The notes beneath the pieces are model-generated. The model ran no database searches, was not told where the DNA came from, and was given only the letters and a program-made list of their open reading frames with translations. The translations under genes were made by a program, and so were the position numbers. Shown here piece by piece: positions 1-11,115 of a DNA stretch of 64,000 bases (the first letter of the stretch is position 1; each line of letters starts with the position of its first letter). Origin of the DNA: Bradyrhizobium sp. CCGB01 (GTDB lineage Bacteria > Pseudomonadota > Alphaproteobacteria > Rhizobiales > Xanthobacteraceae); NCBI RefSeq assembly GCF_024199795.1, contig NZ_JANADK010000001.1, forward strand, positions 9,228,001 through 9,292,000, given 5' to 3'.

Positions 1-831
1 CCTGCGATCTGGATACCATTGCATCGCCATCATGTAGGCGAGGTCGGTGGTAGGCAGGTTGATGCCCCAGAGGTCGAAATCGAAAATGCGTACGCTATCC
101 GCGACGCTGGCGCGCGGCAGCAGAAAATTCCAGGTATGCGCGTCGCCATGAGTGATCGTAGCGTGGCGGCGAGAGTGATAACGCTGGGATAGCCGGGCCG
201 ACTGATCGATGAGGCGGCGGTAGAGGGTGCGGCGCTCTTCGCTGAGGCGATCGCCGAGCAGGTCGGCGAAGCGATCGTAATGGCCGGCGAAGGTCTCCAT
301 GTGGCTTGCGCTGTCCTCGGTGCTCGCCCAGGTGCCGGCAGTCTCGCCGAGACCGGGATGGTCCCACCACGCTGCATGCATGCGGGCCAGCGTGGTGACG
401 ATCGCCATCGCTTGATCGCGCGACGGCGGCAGCGGCCATTGCGTCGCGATCTCATGGCTGTCGGTGAGGTCCTCGAGCAGCAGATGCCAGGTCTGGCTCT
501 CTTCGTCGAAATGACCGTCGAAACAGCGCGGCACGAGCCCCGGCGGCATCTGCGGCGCAAGCTTCGTGTAGAAGGTCACTTCGTGCCGGCCGCCATTTGC
601 AAGCGTCTTCGCGAAGGCGGAATGCGCGGTCTTCAGGATGAGGGATTGCGGCGCACCAGCAGACTCCCCGACATAGCGCAAGCCGAGTCGCACGATGTGC
701 GACAGGATCGTGTCACGCTCATGCAGCACCTTCACTTCGCGAACGGCGCCACGATCCAGCGCGCCAGCCTTACGTAGCGCGGCCGTCAGTCGGGCGGGCT
801 CAACGACCGCCGGCAGTTGTGGAGTTGTCAT
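1..831 (-). CDS. Aminoglycoside-phosphotransferase-family kinase (C-terminus cut off by window edge)
   Basis: Open from an ATG at 831 to base 1 with no stop (277 codons), so it is truncated by the window, not broken. The protein starts MTTPQLPAVVEPARL and carries the APH/choline-kinase signatures: a central LLLEDLTDS segment, the catalytic loop THGDAHTWNFLL (HGDxHxxN, near residue 235) and the metal-binding stretch RIFDFDLWGINLPTTDLAY. The family phosphorylates small hydroxylated substrates, antibiotics being only one group; this branch resembles the ecdysteroid/DUF1679-like kinases and the substrate cannot be read from sequence. It follows the chemoreceptor gene by 75 bp on the same strand and may be co-transcribed. 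Kinase fold is confident, substrate unknown. Confidence 0.85.
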   Translation of the reverse strand, partial: MTTPQLPAVVEPARLTAALRKAGALDRGAVREVKVLHERDTILSHIVRLGLRYVGESAGAPQSLILKTAHSAFAKTLANGGRHEVTFYTKLAPQMPPGLVPRCFDGHFDEESQTWHLLLEDLTDSHEIATQWPLPPSRDQAMAIVTTLARMHAAWWDHPGLGETAGTWASTEDSASHMETFAGHYDRFADLLGDRLSEERRTLYRRLIDQSARLSQRYHSRRHATITHGDAHTWNFLLPRASVADSVRIFDFDLWGINLPTTDLAYMMAMQWYPDRR

Positions 832-906
832 GAACCACGATGCCCCCGTCCCGCGCCATACTGCACGATCACGACCGCGGGCACCAGCGCCAGACCCCGC
901 GCCTGC

Positions 907-2598
907 TCAGGCCGCCGCAGTCGAATCGCGGACGGTCCGAACCACGACCGTCCGCAGCGATTCAAGATTGGCCGCCATGCCGTTGATGGCCTGCCTCACC
1001 TCCGTGGCGCGCTCGTCCACCGAGGCGGCGTCGCGGCTGACATTGGCGATCTTGGCCGAGACCTCCTTCGCGGCGGAGGCCGATTCGGAAATCGACCGGG
1101 CGATCTCCCGCGTTGCGGCGTCCTGCTCCGCCATCGCGGCGGCAACCGAGGTCGCCACGCCGTCGATCTCGACGATGTGGCCTCCCATGGTCTCGACGGC
1201 ATCGACCGCCGCCTGCGTCGAGGCCTGAATTTCCGCGATCAGACGCCCGATCTCCTCGGTGGATTTGGCGGTCTGGTCGGACAGGGATTTCACTTCGGCC
1301 GCAACCACCGCAAAGCCACGACCGGCCTCGCCGGCCCGCGCGGCCTCGATCGTGGCATTGAGCGCCAGGAGGTTGGTCTGGCCGGCGATGCCGCCAATGA
1401 GGTCGGAGACCTCCGCAATCTTCTTCACCGCGCCCGCCAGCGCCTGGATGGTCGAACGCGCCTGCTCGCGGCCGGCGACCGCCGATTTGGTGACCGTGCT
1501 GGTCCGCGCGACCTGCGTTGCGATATCCCGGATCGAGGCGCTCAGCTCTTCGGCCGCGGCCGAGACGGTCTGCGAGCTGCCCAGGGCCTGGGTGGACGCC
1601 GAGGCCACCGCTTGCGACTCCGCGGACAGCGACCGGGCGATCTCGGACAGGCTGGAGGCGGCCCGTTCGACGCCCTGGCTTGCCACGCTCGCGGAATCGA
1701 CCGAGCGGCCGGTCTCGCGCTCGACGGTCTCGGCCATCTGGTGCAGGGCACCACGCTTGGCAAGCGCCGCCTCCTGCTCCTTTTGCAGCTGCTCCTCGCG
1801 CAGGCGCGAATTCTCGACCGCGGCCTGCTTGAACACCAGCAGCGCGCCCGCCATCGAGCCGACCTCGTCCTTGCGATGCGCGAAGGGAATGTCGGCGGCG
1901 AGATCGCCAGTCGCGAGCTGCTGCATCGTGTCCGTCATGCGCACGATCGGACGCACCACGCCGAGGGCGACGCCGAGCAGGCCCGCGGCAATGAAGGCGA
2001 GGACGGCGGCGGAAACGCCGAGGAGGATGAAAAGGATCGAGCTGTCGCGGTCCGCGGCCAGCTTCTCCATGTCGGCGTTCTGCTTGTTGGCACTCTCGAC
2101 GATGCCGTCGATGACGGCGCGATGCGCGGTGTAGGCATCCTTGAGCTGCGCATAGGCGCGCTCGGAGGCGGCCGTGTCCTTGGCCTTGAGGGCCGGCAGC
2201 AATTGGTCGGACAGCAGTTTCCAGAACTTCTGCACCTCGGCGTCGGATTTCGACACCAGCGCCGTCTTCAGGTCGGCCGAGAGGCTGGAGGTGACCCAAA
2301 ACGCCTTGCGCTCGTCGTAATCCTTGCGGAGCTGGACCAGACGCTCGCCATGGGCCGCCAGCTGGTCCGGCTCGCGCATGGCGAGGGTGGCTTCGAGATA
2401 GGCCTCGATGACATATTCCGGCGGCGGCAGGATGTCGGCAATGAGGTCGTTGCCGAGCTTGATGTCGGAATAGAGCGGGCCGCCGACCTTGAGCTCGCGC
2501 AGCGCGTAAAGGCTGGTGGAGACCACGGCCGTGAAACCGATGGCCAGAACGATCCCGAATGCAATGATCGCAGAAGAAAGGGAAAGACGAATTTTCAT
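907..2598 (-). CDS. Methyl-accepting chemotaxis protein
   Basis: 563 aa. Layout: short cytoplasmic start, TM1 at about residues 8-30, a roughly 155-residue periplasmic helical sensor (4HB-like, rich in Leu/Asp/Lys), TM2 at about 187-212, a HAMP segment, then a long signalling coiled coil. The hairpin tip near residue 405-430 ([20 protein letters not shown]) is the hallmark contact for CheA/CheW. No CheR-tethering pentapeptide is seen at the C-terminus (ends [15 protein letters not shown]). The gene sits directly behind the aromatic-degradation genes on the same strand after a 260-bp gap. A role in taxis to aromatic compounds is therefore attractive but is inference. No chemotaxis kinase genes are in the window. 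Confidence 0.93.
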   Translation of the reverse strand: MKIRLSLSSAIIAFGIVLAIGFTAVVSTSLYALRELKVGGPLYSDIKLGNDLIADILPPPEYVIEAYLEATLAMREPDQLAAHGERLVQLRKDYDERKAFWVTSSLSADLKTALVSKSDAEVQKFWKLLSDQLLPALKAKDTAASERAYAQLKDAYTAHRAVIDGIVESANKQNADMEKLAADRDSSILFILLGVSAAVLAFIAAGLLGVALGVVRPIVRMTDTMQQLATGDLAADIPFAHRKDEVGSMAGALLVFKQAAVENSRLREEQLQKEQEAALAKRGALHQMAETVERETGRSVDSASVASQGVERAASSLSEIARSLSAESQAVASASTQALGSSQTVSAAAEELSASIRDIATQVARTSTVTKSAVAGREQARSTIQALAGAVKKIAEVSDLIGGIAGQTNLLALNATIEAARAGEAGRGFAVVAAEVKSLSDQTAKSTEEIGRLIAEIQASTQAAVDAVETMGGHIVEIDGVATSVAAAMAEQDAATREIARSISESASAAKEVSAKIANVSRDAASVDERATEVRQAINGMAANLESLRTVVVRTVRDSTAAA

Positions 2599-2716
2599 GA
2601 ATCAATCCGGTGGCGCAGGTCGAAATCCAAACGGACCCTAAACGACTGCGGTAAACACAGGATTGCTTCGCGCGGAAATTGCATCGCGCGAACACCGGAA
2701 AACTACGGAAGTTGGA

Positions 2717-2754
2717 TGTCAAACGGCCGGTCTGCGAGTCAGGGCGACTGACTC
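2717..2754 (-). promoter_or_regulatory. Inverted repeat and -35-like box upstream of the chemoreceptor gene
   Basis: A perfect dyad GAGTCAG-N5-CTGACTC occupies 2736-2754. On the minus strand it is followed by TTGACA at 2717-2722, a good -35 hexamer, but no convincing -10 lies 16-18 bp further. It could be an operator for the chemoreceptor gene starting at 2598 or part of the pcaG 3' region. Confidence 0.3.
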
Positions 2755-2823
2755 ACAGCACGAAGAGAAACGTCTCGGGCCCGATGCCACGCAGCAACCT
2801 GCTCCGTTGCGCCGGATGAGAAG

Positions 2824-2853
2824 CGCGGGCCGGCGTCAACGTCGCCGCCCGCG
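2824..2853 (-). terminator. Candidate terminator hairpin after pcaG
   Basis: CGCGGGC (2824-2830) pairs with GCCCGCG (2847-2853), and GGCG/CGCC extends the stem inward after a one-base bulge. The hairpin begins 6 bp beyond the pcaG stop codon. No T-run follows on the minus strand, so it may only pause or protect the transcript. Confidence 0.4.
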
Positions 2854-2858
2854 TTGCC

Positions 2859-3446
2859 TCACATGTCGAAGAATACCGTCTCGTCGTCGCCCTGAAGCCG
2901 CAGGTCGAGCCGGTAGACCGCCTTGCCCGCCTCGCGCGTCGCGATCAGCGTCGCGCGGCGATCGGGCGGCACCAGTCCCAGCACCGGATCGGCCGCATTG
3001 CCTGCCTCGTCACTGAAATAGATGCGGGTGTAGAGATGCCGCAGCATGCCGCGGCCGAACACCGCAAGGACGATGTGCGGCGCCTGCGGCTTGCCGTCGG
3101 GATCGGGCACCGCGCCCGGCTTGATGGTGTCGAAGGAATAATTGCCGTCCTTGTCGGTGCCGCAGCGGGCGAAGCCGCGGAAGCTGGCATTCGGCAACGC
3201 GCGCTTGTCCTGCGGGTCGGCAAAGCGGCCCTGCGCGTCCGCCTGCCAGATTTCCAGCATGGCGTCGGGCACCACGACGCCGTCACCGTCGAACACACGG
3301 CCTTCGATGCGGACGCGGTCGCCGGTGACGTCGGGCGTCAGCGTCGAGTTGGTGAACGCATCGTTCCAGGCGTACTCGCCGGTCGGCGTCAGGCCGTATT
3401 TGAAGAACGGTCCGACGGTCTGCGATGGGGTGATACCGTTGTCCAT
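2859..3446 (-). CDS. pcaG: Protocatechuate 3,4-dioxygenase alpha subunit
   Basis: 195 aa from the ATG at 3446, chosen because AGGGA lies 7 bp upstream and the protein then begins MDNGITPSQTVGPFFKYGL, the usual alpha-subunit start. A GTG at 3461 would add five residues and abut the pcaH stop. The enzyme cleaves protocatechuate to 3-carboxy-cis,cis-muconate in the cytoplasm as an alpha/beta heteromer. The intradiol fold is clear, but the iron ligands of the beta subunit are lost: the GRY tyrosine is Phe (QGRFADP) and the HxH pair is reduced to APHIVLAVF, as expected for the non-catalytic subunit. It lies 15 bp after pcaH and is surely co-transcribed with it. Confidence 0.95.
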   Translation of the reverse strand: MDNGITPSQTVGPFFKYGLTPTGEYAWNDAFTNSTLTPDVTGDRVRIEGRVFDGDGVVVPDAMLEIWQADAQGRFADPQDKRALPNASFRGFARCGTDKDGNYSFDTIKPGAVPDPDGKPQAPHIVLAVFGRGMLRHLYTRIYFSDEAGNAADPVLGLVPPDRRATLIATREAGKAVYRLDLRLQGDDETVFFDM

Positions 3447-3461
3447 CTCGCTTCCCTGCAC

Positions 3462-4163
3462 TTAATGGTTCTCCATAGGCGTGGCGTTCTTGCCGCGCAG
3501 CACGATGTCGAAGCGGTAGCACAGCGCCCATTCGGGCTGGGTGTTGTCGAGGTCGAACGAGGAGACCATGCGCGCCCGCGCCTTCTCGTCCGGCACCGAG
3601 TTGAAGATCGGATCGAACGGGAACAGCGGGTCGTTCGGGAAATACATCTGCGTCACGAGGCGCGTGACGAAGGAATGGCCGAACACCGACAGATGGATGT
3701 GCGCGGGACGCCACGCGTTGTGGTGATTGCCCCAGGGATAGGCGCCGGGCTTGATGGTGACGAAACGGTAGTAGCCGGCGGCGTCGCTCACGGTGCGGCC
3801 CGCGCCCGTAAAATTCGGATCGAGCGGCGCCGGGTGCTGGTCGCGGACATGGACATAGCGGCCGCAGGAATTGGCCTGCCAGATCTCGACCAGCGAGTTC
3901 GGCACGCCGCGGCCGTCCTCGTCGCGGACATGGCCGTGCACGATGATGCGCTCGCCAATCGGCTCGCCGGTATGCTGGGTGGTGAGATCTGCATCGCCCT
4001 CGCGCACGGTCTCGTGGCCGTAGACCGGGCCGGTCAACTCCGACAGCGTGTGGCGCATCGGGATCAAGGGCTTGTTCGGCGCGCGCTTGATCGAGCTCTT
4101 GTATTCGGGCGACAGTGGCAGCGGATGCGCCTTGTTGCTGTCGACGGGATAGATGAATGTCAT
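3462..4163 (-). CDS. pcaH: Protocatechuate 3,4-dioxygenase beta subunit
   Basis: 233 aa; ATG preceded by GGGAGGAG at good spacing. This is the catalytic, Fe(III)-binding subunit of the ring-cleaving dioxygenase. All four expected ligands can be placed by family alignment: Tyr103 (CGRYVHVRD), Tyr142 (GAYPWGN), His155 and His157 (RPAHIHLSVFG). The N-terminal TGPVYGHETV region and the C-terminal LCYRFDIVLRGK match the family. It stands directly upstream of pcaG, as in other beta-ketoadipate gene sets. The other pathway genes pcaB, C, D, I and J and a PcaQ-type regulator are not in this window, so they must lie elsewhere. Confidence 0.97.
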   Translation of the reverse strand: MTFIYPVDSNKAHPLPLSPEYKSSIKRAPNKPLIPMRHTLSELTGPVYGHETVREGDADLTTQHTGEPIGERIIVHGHVRDEDGRGVPNSLVEIWQANSCGRYVHVRDQHPAPLDPNFTGAGRTVSDAAGYYRFVTIKPGAYPWGNHHNAWRPAHIHLSVFGHSFVTRLVTQMYFPNDPLFPFDPIFNSVPDEKARARMVSSFDLDNTQPEWALCYRFDIVLRGKNATPMENH

Positions 4164-4284
4164 TGGCGAACTCCTCCCCGGCCATTCTGGTCCGGCCGGT
4201 CAACGCTTCCCCCGATCATTATAGGATATAACTAATTGGGGGAAGCGGGTTTAGCGGGCCTCCTGCGCGCCCGGCATGAGCGTA

Positions 4285-5178
4285 CTATTTGATCGGCGGG
4301 CGCGGTAGCACGGCCTCGCCGGCCTCGAGCCGATAGGTGTGGTCGAGCGAATACCAGGGCGTCGCGACGCCGGGCGCAGCCGGATGCGGCGAATCGTGGC
4401 GCAGGAACTTGCCGATCAGCGCTTGCGTCACGCCGAACTGCACGTCGCTGTCGATGTGGGGATCGTTGGGGTCGTAGACCTGCGAGATCAAAACCTTGAA
4501 TCCGGGTTTGAAGATCAGGGCGTGCAGATGCGCGGGACGATAGGGATGCCGGTCCTGCGCCTTCAGCAGGCGGCCGACCACACCGTCGGTCGGAATGGGA
4601 TAGCCGACCATCATCACCGAGCGGAAGGCAAAGCGCCCGTCGGAATCGGTCGTGAACTTGCCGCGCAGGTTCATGTCGGCCTGCTCGGGGTCCTGATTCT
4701 CATAGAGACCGACGGGCGAAGCGTGCCAGACGTCGACCTCCGCGCCGGCGACGGGACGACCGTTACTGTCGACGACGCAGCCATTGACGAACAGCGGTGC
4801 GCCCGGGGTCTCGGAACGGACGATCGATCCGCCATTCTCGACCCGCGGCGAGTTCAACCGCCAGAACGGTCCGAGCAGCGACTGATCGGTTTCGGTATTG
4901 CCCTGATCGCCATTGTTGAGCAGGCACACCAGCGGGGAGACACCGAGCGAGCCCGCCATCAGCACGACTTCATTATGCGTGTCGGTCGTCAGCTTGCCGA
5001 GCTCGGCGATCACAGCGGTGGCGTCGCGGAATTCCTTCTCGGTCAGCCTGACATCGCGGACGAAGCCGTGCAGATGCTTGACCAGCGAGATCATGATCTG
5101 CCGCATCCGCGGATCGGCCGTCCGCTCCATCACCGCCAGAGCGGCGGCCGTGACGTCCTGCTCGCGCGCGATGATCAT
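4285..5178 (-). CDS. Intradiol ring-cleavage dioxygenase (hydroxyquinol/catechol 1,2-dioxygenase type)
   Basis: 297 aa; ATG preceded by AGGGA. An N-terminal helical dimerisation domain (about residues 1-100) precedes the dioxygenase core, the layout of catechol and hydroxyquinol 1,2-dioxygenases and unlike pcaGH. SLLGPFWRLNSP is the substrate-proximal family motif. Fe(III) ligands are Tyr193 (VGYPIPTDG), Tyr213 (HPYRPAH), His217 and His219 (AHLHA). The substrate is probably a catechol or 1,2,4-trihydroxybenzene, giving a muconate or maleylacetate; the sequence alone does not decide. It sits 121 bp upstream of pcaH on the same strand. No maleylacetate reductase is adjacent, so hydroxyquinol use is not confirmed by context. 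Confidence 0.88.
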   Translation of the reverse strand: MIIAREQDVTAAALAVMERTADPRMRQIMISLVKHLHGFVRDVRLTEKEFRDATAVIAELGKLTTDTHNEVVLMAGSLGVSPLVCLLNNGDQGNTETDQSLLGPFWRLNSPRVENGGSIVRSETPGAPLFVNGCVVDSNGRPVAGAEVDVWHASPVGLYENQDPEQADMNLRGKFTTDSDGRFAFRSVMMVGYPIPTDGVVGRLLKAQDRHPYRPAHLHALIFKPGFKVLISQVYDPNDPHIDSDVQFGVTQALIGKFLRHDSPHPAAPGVATPWYSLDHTYRLEAGEAVLPRPPIK

Positions 5179-5215
5179 GGCACGGTCCCTGAAGCGACCC
5201 GCTTAACTCCAACAC

Positions 5216-5298
5216 CGTCATTCCGGGATGGTCCGAAGGACCAGACCCGGAATCTCGAGATCCCGGGTTCAACCCTATCGGGCTGCCCCGGGATGAAG
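5216..5298. repeat. Degenerate palindromic intergenic element (B-type)
   Basis: Starts CGTCATTCCGGGATGGTCCG and contains several short dyads built on CCCGGAA/TTCCGGG and CCCCGGGAT. It resembles the outer arms of the larger B-type elements at 10.4 and 50.2 kb. It separates the thiolase and dioxygenase genes and could weaken co-transcription. Confidence 0.6.
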
Positions 5299-5315
5299 GG
5301 ACGCTACGCGTCCCG

Positions 5316-6524
<1,209 letters not shown>

Positions 6525-6740
6525 CGTTGTTCTCCCTGAATGCCGCGGTTCGGCCCAAATTCTTCAATGTCGGCGGAGTTTTAGGAGGGCGCCCGCGGCA
6601 GGTCAATTGACGGTTTCTTGCGTGTTCCGAAGGGCCCGCACGCCGCCAGCGCATGCCGCGGTGCGGACAACGTGGAAAACCTCCCCTCCCCGGCCAAAGC
6701 GATAGGAGCAGGAGGCGAAATTTTGTAGGTTGCGCCGCTC

Positions 6741-9479
6741 ATGACGATGCAACAGCCCATTCCCGCGCCAGACCCCGAACCGACGCCCGCGCCGCAGGCG
6801 GAAGCCATCGCGCGCGTCACGCCGATGATGGAACAGTACCTTGAGATCAAGGCGGCGCATCAGGGCTTGCTGCTGTTCTACCGCATGGGCGATTTCTACG
6901 AGCTGTTCTTCGAGGATGCCGAGATCGCCTCCCGGACGCTCGGCATCGTGCTGACCAAGCGCGGCAAGCATCAGGGCGCCGATATCCCGATGTGCGGCGT
7001 GCCGGTCGAGCGTTCCGAGGATTATCTGCACCGCCTGATCACCGCCGGCCACCGGGTCGCTGTGTGCGAGCAGACCGAGGATCCCGCCGCCGCGAAAGCG
7101 CGCGGCAACAAGAGCGTGGTGCGCCGCGGCGTGGTGCGGCTGGTCACCCCGGGCACGCTGACCGAGGATACGCTGCTCGATGCGCGCGCCAACAATTACC
7201 TGCTGGCGATCGCGCGGGCCCGCTCCTCCGCCGGCGGCGACCGCTTCGGCCTCGCCTGGATCGACATCTCGACCGCCGAATTCACCGTGATGGAATGCTC
7301 CAGCGGCGAGCTTGCCGCGACGCTGGCCCGCATCAATCCGAACGAAGCCATCGTCACCGACGCGCTCTACAACGACAGCGAATTCGGACAGACCTTGCGC
7401 GAGCTGCCGGCGGTGACGCCGCTGACCCGCGACGTCTTCGATGGCGCCACCGCCGAGAAACGCCTGTGCGATTATTTCGCCGTCGCGACCATGGACGGGC
7501 TGGCGCAGCTGACGCGGCTGGAGGCCACGGCAGCCGCCGCCGCCGTCACCTATGTCGACCGCACCCAGGTCGGCAAGCATCCGCCGCTGTCGCCGCCCGC
7601 ACGCGAGGCTTCCGGTGCGACCATGGCGATCGACCCGGCCACCCGCGCCAATCTCGAATTGACGCGCACACTCGCGGGCGAACGCCGCGGCTCGCTGCTC
7701 GACGCCATCGACTGCACGGCGACCTCGGCCGGCTCGCGCCTGCTGGCACAGCGCCTCGCAGCGCCGCTGACCGATGCACCGGCCATCGCGCGGCGGCTCG
7801 ATGCCGTCAGCACGTTTGTGGCGGACTCGGCTACCCGCGAGGACATCCGCAGTATCCTGCGCGGCGCGCCCGACATGTCGCGGGCGCTGGCCCGTCTTTC
7901 GGTCGGCCGTGGCGGCCCGCGCGACCTCGCCGGACTGCGCGACGGCATCATCGCCGCCGACCAGGTGCTGGCGCGGCTCGGCGAGCTCGACCAGCCGCCG
8001 CAGGAGATCGCCGCGGTGATGGCGGCGCTACAAAGGCCGTCGCGCGAGCTCGCGTCCGAGTTCGCGAGCGCGCTCGACGAGCAACTGCCGCTGATCAAGC
8101 GCGATGGCGGCTTCGTCCGCCAGGGCTATGAGCCCGCGCTGGACGAGGCCCGGAACCTGCGCGATGCGTCGCGCCTCGTGGTGGCCTCGATGCAGGCGCG
8201 CTACGCCGACACGACCTCCGTCAAGGGCCTCAAGATCCGGCACAACAACGTGCTCGGCTATTTCGTCGAGGTCACCGCGCAACACGGCGACAAGCTGATG
8301 TCGGCGCCGTTGAACGCGACCTTCATCCATCGCCAGACGCTGGCAGGACAGGTGCGCTTCACCACTTCCGAGCTGGGCGAGATCGAGGCCAAGATCGCCA
8401 ATGCCGGCGATCGCGCGCTCGGACTCGAGCTCGAAATCTTCGAACGGCTCTGCGCCAAGGCGCTCGATATCAGCGAGGATTTGCGGTCCGCCGCCCACGC
8501 CTTCGCGCTGCTCGACGTCGCGACGTCGCTGGCAAAGCTGGCGATCGACGAGAACTACGTGCGGCCCGAGGTCGACGGCTCCCTCGGCTTCGCCATCGAG
8601 GCCGGCCGCCATCCCGTGGTCGAGCAGGCCTTGAAGCGCAATGGCGAGCCGTTCATCGCCAACGCCTGCGACCTCTCGCCGAGCCCGGCGCAGAAATCCG
8701 GCCAGCTCTGGCTGCTGACCGGTCCCAACATGGCCGGTAAATCGACCTTCCTGCGCCAGAACGCGCTGATCGCACTTCTTGCTCAAATCGGAAGTTTCGT
8801 GCCGGCCACGCGCGCGCGGATCGGCATCATCGACCGCCTGTTCTCGCGCGTCGGTGCCGCCGACGATCTCGCGCGCGGCCGCTCCACCTTCATGGTGGAG
8901 ATGGTCGAGACCGCCGCGATCCTGAACCAGGCCGGCGAGCGCGCGCTGGTGATCTTAGATGAGATCGGCCGCGGCACCGCGACCTTCGACGGCCTCTCCA
9001 TCGCCTGGGCCGCGATCGAGCATCTGCATGAGAGCAACCGCTGCCGCACGCTGTTCGCCACGCATTATCACGAGCTGACCGCGCTTTCGGCCAAGCTGCC
9101 GCGCATGTTCAACGCGACGGTGCGGGTGAAGGAATGGCAGGGCAATGTCGTGTTCCTGCACGAGGTGCTGCCGGGCTCCGCCGACCGCTCCTACGGCATC
9201 CAGGTGGCGAAGCTCGCCGGCCTGCCGCCGGCGGTGATCACGCGCGCCAAGTCCGTGCTGGCGAAATTGGAAGCCCAGGATCGCGGCCAGACCGCCCGCG
9301 CCCTCGCCGACGACCTGCCGCTGTTCGCCGTCCCCTCACGCGCCGCCGCGGAAGCCGCGCCGCCGACCGAGGCCGAACTGCTGATGGATGCCGTGAAGGC
9401 GCTGCACCCCGACGAGATGTCCCCGCGCGAGGCGCTCGATGCGCTGTATGCGCTGAAGGCGAAGCTACCGAAGCAGTGA
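6741..9479 (+). CDS. mutS: DNA mismatch repair protein MutS
   Basis: 912 aa. It recognises mismatches and small loops and recruits MutL. The mismatch-wedge motif GDFYELFF places Phe52 and Glu54. The ATPase has Walker [11 protein letters not shown] near 660-669, the family stretch [20 protein letters not shown] and Walker [17 protein letters not shown], followed by FATHYHEL. The N-terminus carries a Pro/Glu/Ala-rich leader of about 25 residues before the conserved [12 protein letters not shown]. The length is slightly above the 850-890 residues usual for the family because of that leader. The gene stands alone and is followed by a palindromic element. Confidence 0.98.
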   Translation: MTMQQPIPAPDPEPTPAPQAEAIARVTPMMEQYLEIKAAHQGLLLFYRMGDFYELFFEDAEIASRTLGIVLTKRGKHQGADIPMCGVPVERSEDYLHRLITAGHRVAVCEQTEDPAAAKARGNKSVVRRGVVRLVTPGTLTEDTLLDARANNYLLAIARARSSAGGDRFGLAWIDISTAEFTVMECSSGELAATLARINPNEAIVTDALYNDSEFGQTLRELPAVTPLTRDVFDGATAEKRLCDYFAVATMDGLAQLTRLEATAAAAAVTYVDRTQVGKHPPLSPPAREASGATMAIDPATRANLELTRTLAGERRGSLLDAIDCTATSAGSRLLAQRLAAPLTDAPAIARRLDAVSTFVADSATREDIRSILRGAPDMSRALARLSVGRGGPRDLAGLRDGIIAADQVLARLGELDQPPQEIAAVMAALQRPSRELASEFASALDEQLPLIKRDGGFVRQGYEPALDEARNLRDASRLVVASMQARYADTTSVKGLKIRHNNVLGYFVEVTAQHGDKLMSAPLNATFIHRQTLAGQVRFTTSELGEIEAKIANAGDRALGLELEIFERLCAKALDISEDLRSAAHAFALLDVATSLAKLAIDENYVRPEVDGSLGFAIEAGRHPVVEQALKRNGEPFIANACDLSPSPAQKSGQLWLLTGPNMAGKSTFLRQNALIALLAQIGSFVPATRARIGIIDRLFSRVGAADDLARGRSTFMVEMVETAAILNQAGERALVILDEIGRGTATFDGLSIAWAAIEHLHESNRCRTLFATHYHELTALSAKLPRMFNATVRVKEWQGNVVFLHEVLPGSADRSYGIQVAKLAGLPPAVITRAKSVLAKLEAQDRGQTARALADDLPLFAVPSRAAAEAAPPTEAELLMDAVKALHPDEMSPREALDALYALKAKLPKQ

Positions 9480-9485
9480 CGGTGC

Positions 9486-9576
9486 CGTAGGGTGGGTTAG
9501 CCGTAGGCGTAACCCACCGCGGTCTATCCGCGTGGAAAGCAAAGCGGTGGATTACGCTTCGCTAATCCACCCTACG
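9486..9576. repeat. Palindromic intergenic element, A-type (copy 1)
   Basis: Two mirror-image arms, CGTAGGGTGGGTTAGCCG at the left and CTAATCCACCCTACG at the right, each able to form its own hairpin around GGTGGGTTA/TAACCCACC. It lies between the convergent mutS and membrane-protein genes, where it could act as a bidirectional terminator. Four other copies are listed at 20.8, 22.3, 32.9 and 46.2 kb. Confidence 0.85.
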
Positions 9577-9580
9577 AGAT

Positions 9581-10381
9581 TCACGCCGCCGCCAGCCGCT
9601 TCCTCCGCCCGTTCCACCACAGCGTCAGATTCCAGACGATGCAGGTGGCGAGGCCCATGCTGAGGCCGATCGCGGAGCCGAAATTGGCGGCACCGAGATG
9701 CAGCACCGCGATCGCCATGCCGAAGCCGAGCAGACCCCAGGCGGAGTTGGCGAGCACGGCCGCGGTCGGCGGGCCGCCGATGCGCGGATGCAGGATCACC
9801 ATGATGCTGGTGAAGACGATCGGGTAAAGCGCGATGACGCCGCTGACCCTTGGGCCGACCCAGCCCGACGTCGAGACCACGATCGCGACAAGGGTTGCGA
9901 CCAGCGAGGCGCGGAATGGAATGTCGTACCAGCGACGCGTCACCAGCGGCATCTTCACATGCCGGTACTTTGCGAGCAGCGGAATGCAGATGCCGAAGGC
10001 GACCAGGTTGACGGCAAGCCCGGCGGTCAGGGTCCAGTCGAACAGGCGGATGATGGAGGCCAGCACGATCCACACCGCGACCGCGCTGCCGGCACTCACC
10101 AGCAGATTGTTCCGCTGCGCCAGCACGACATAGGTGAGCCCAAGGACGATCGTCGCGGCGTTGACCGGAAGGCTCGACAAGGCGCCTTGCGCGATGAAGG
10201 CGGCGTCATGGTCGAGCGCGAGGAAGACGTAGGAGGGACCGGCCGAGATCGGCAGGGTCGCGACCAGCGCGCCGATCACCGGACCCGAGCGCTCGGTGAT
10301 GATCGAAGCCGACACCACGAACGCCGCCGCGATCGCCATGCGCAGGAGAAGAAAAAGGATGAGGTGGAGGTCGAGAGGCAT
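9581..10381 (-). CDS. Multipass membrane protein of unknown function
   Basis: 266 aa, not recognised beyond a general membrane protein. About eight hydrophobic segments can be drawn, the first at residues 6-27 (LILFLLLRMAIAAAFVVSAS), then around 35-55, 68-88, 95-112, 118-135, 158-178, 182-202 and 212-250. A notable ERSGPVIGALVATLPISAGP lies between the first two. The tail WWNGRRKRLAAA is basic and presumably cytoplasmic. No SD is seen, and the start codon sits 10 bp from a B-type repeat. A small-molecule exporter or lysis-protection role is possible but unsupported. Confidence 0.75.
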   Translation of the reverse strand: MPLDLHLILFLLLRMAIAAAFVVSASIITERSGPVIGALVATLPISAGPSYVFLALDHDAAFIAQGALSSLPVNAATIVLGLTYVVLAQRNNLLVSAGSAVAVWIVLASIIRLFDWTLTAGLAVNLVAFGICIPLLAKYRHVKMPLVTRRWYDIPFRASLVATLVAIVVSTSGWVGPRVSGVIALYPIVFTSIMVILHPRIGGPPTAAVLANSAWGLLGFGMAIAVLHLGAANFGSAIGLSMGLATCIVWNLTLWWNGRRKRLAAA

Positions 10382-10390
10382 ATTTGTTTT

Positions 10391-10523
10391 GTCGTCCCGG
10401 ACAAGCGAAGCGCAGATCCGGGACCCATAACCACAGGCTTCGCTGTGTTAGACGGTTGTAGTGATCAGTCCGGCGATACAATCGGCGTCCGGGATTATGG
10501 ATCCCGGCGTTCGCCGGGACGAC
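10391..10523. repeat. Palindromic intergenic element, B-type (copy 1)
   Basis: Begins GTCGTCCCGGACAAGCGAAG and ends with the mirror form GCCGGGACGAC. The interior contains GGGACCCATAACCACAGG. It fills the gap between two minus-strand genes. Other full copies are at 12.8, 33.5 and 50.2 kb. Confidence 0.8.
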
Positions 10524-10551
10524 ACCGGGTGCTGGGCTTGCGATCCTCGCC

Positions 10552-11061
10552 TCACATCCGCTGCATCGACACCGAAACCTTCGGGCCGTTCTTGATGGTC
10601 TGATAGACCACGCAATAACGTTCGGTGAGCTTGAGCAAGAGATCGAGCTTGTCCTGCGGCGCGTCGGTGTCGACCTCGAAGCGCAAGCGGATCTCGGCGA
10701 AGCCGACCGGGGTCTCCTTGTCGACGCCGAGCGTGCCGCGGAAATCGAGGTCGCCCTCGGCATAGACGTTGCCGGTCTTGAGCGGCACCTCGATCGCGGT
10801 CGCGACCGATTTCAGCGTGACGCCGGCGCAGGCGACCAGCGCTTCCAGCAGCATGTCGCCGGAGCAGAGCTCAAGGCCGGAGCCGCCGGTGGCCGGATGC
10901 AGGCCAGCCATCGCGATGGCGCGGCCGGTCTCGACCTTGCAGGCGATGCCTTCGCTGTCGGTCGAGCCCTTGGCCTTCAGCGTGATCATCGCGGTCTTGG
11001 GATCGGTCTTGTAGCGTTCCTTGATCGGGGCCTGCATCTGGCGCAGTGCTGCGGCGTCCAT
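10552..11061 (-). CDS. OsmC-family protein
   Basis: 169 aa; ATG preceded by GGGAGAGAA. It matches the OsmC/Ohr fold, whose members reduce organic hydroperoxides through two cysteines: a Cys in GLELCSGDMLLEALVACAG and one in TERYCVVYQTI. The spacing is that of the OsmC/YhfA branch rather than Ohr. It lies 54 bp after the ABC ATPase gene on the same strand and may be read with the importer. Peroxide stress defence is the family role; the substrate here is unknown. Confidence 0.88.
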   Translation of the reverse strand: MDAAALRQMQAPIKERYKTDPKTAMITLKAKGSTDSEGIACKVETGRAIAMAGLHPATGGSGLELCSGDMLLEALVACAGVTLKSVATAIEVPLKTGNVYAEGDLDFRGTLGVDKETPVGFAEIRLRFEVDTDAPQDKLDLLLKLTERYCVVYQTIKNGPKVSVSMQRM

Positions 11062-11115
11062 CTTGTTCTCTCCCGGGAAAATTGCTCCCCGATGTACCGG
11101 CTCAGAGAGAAATTG

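Noticed and set aside
817..2751. 644-aa open frame opposite the chemoreceptor gene
   Set aside because: It has the Arg/Gly/Asp-rich composition of a GC-rich antisense frame, and the opposing frame encodes an unmistakable chemoreceptor.
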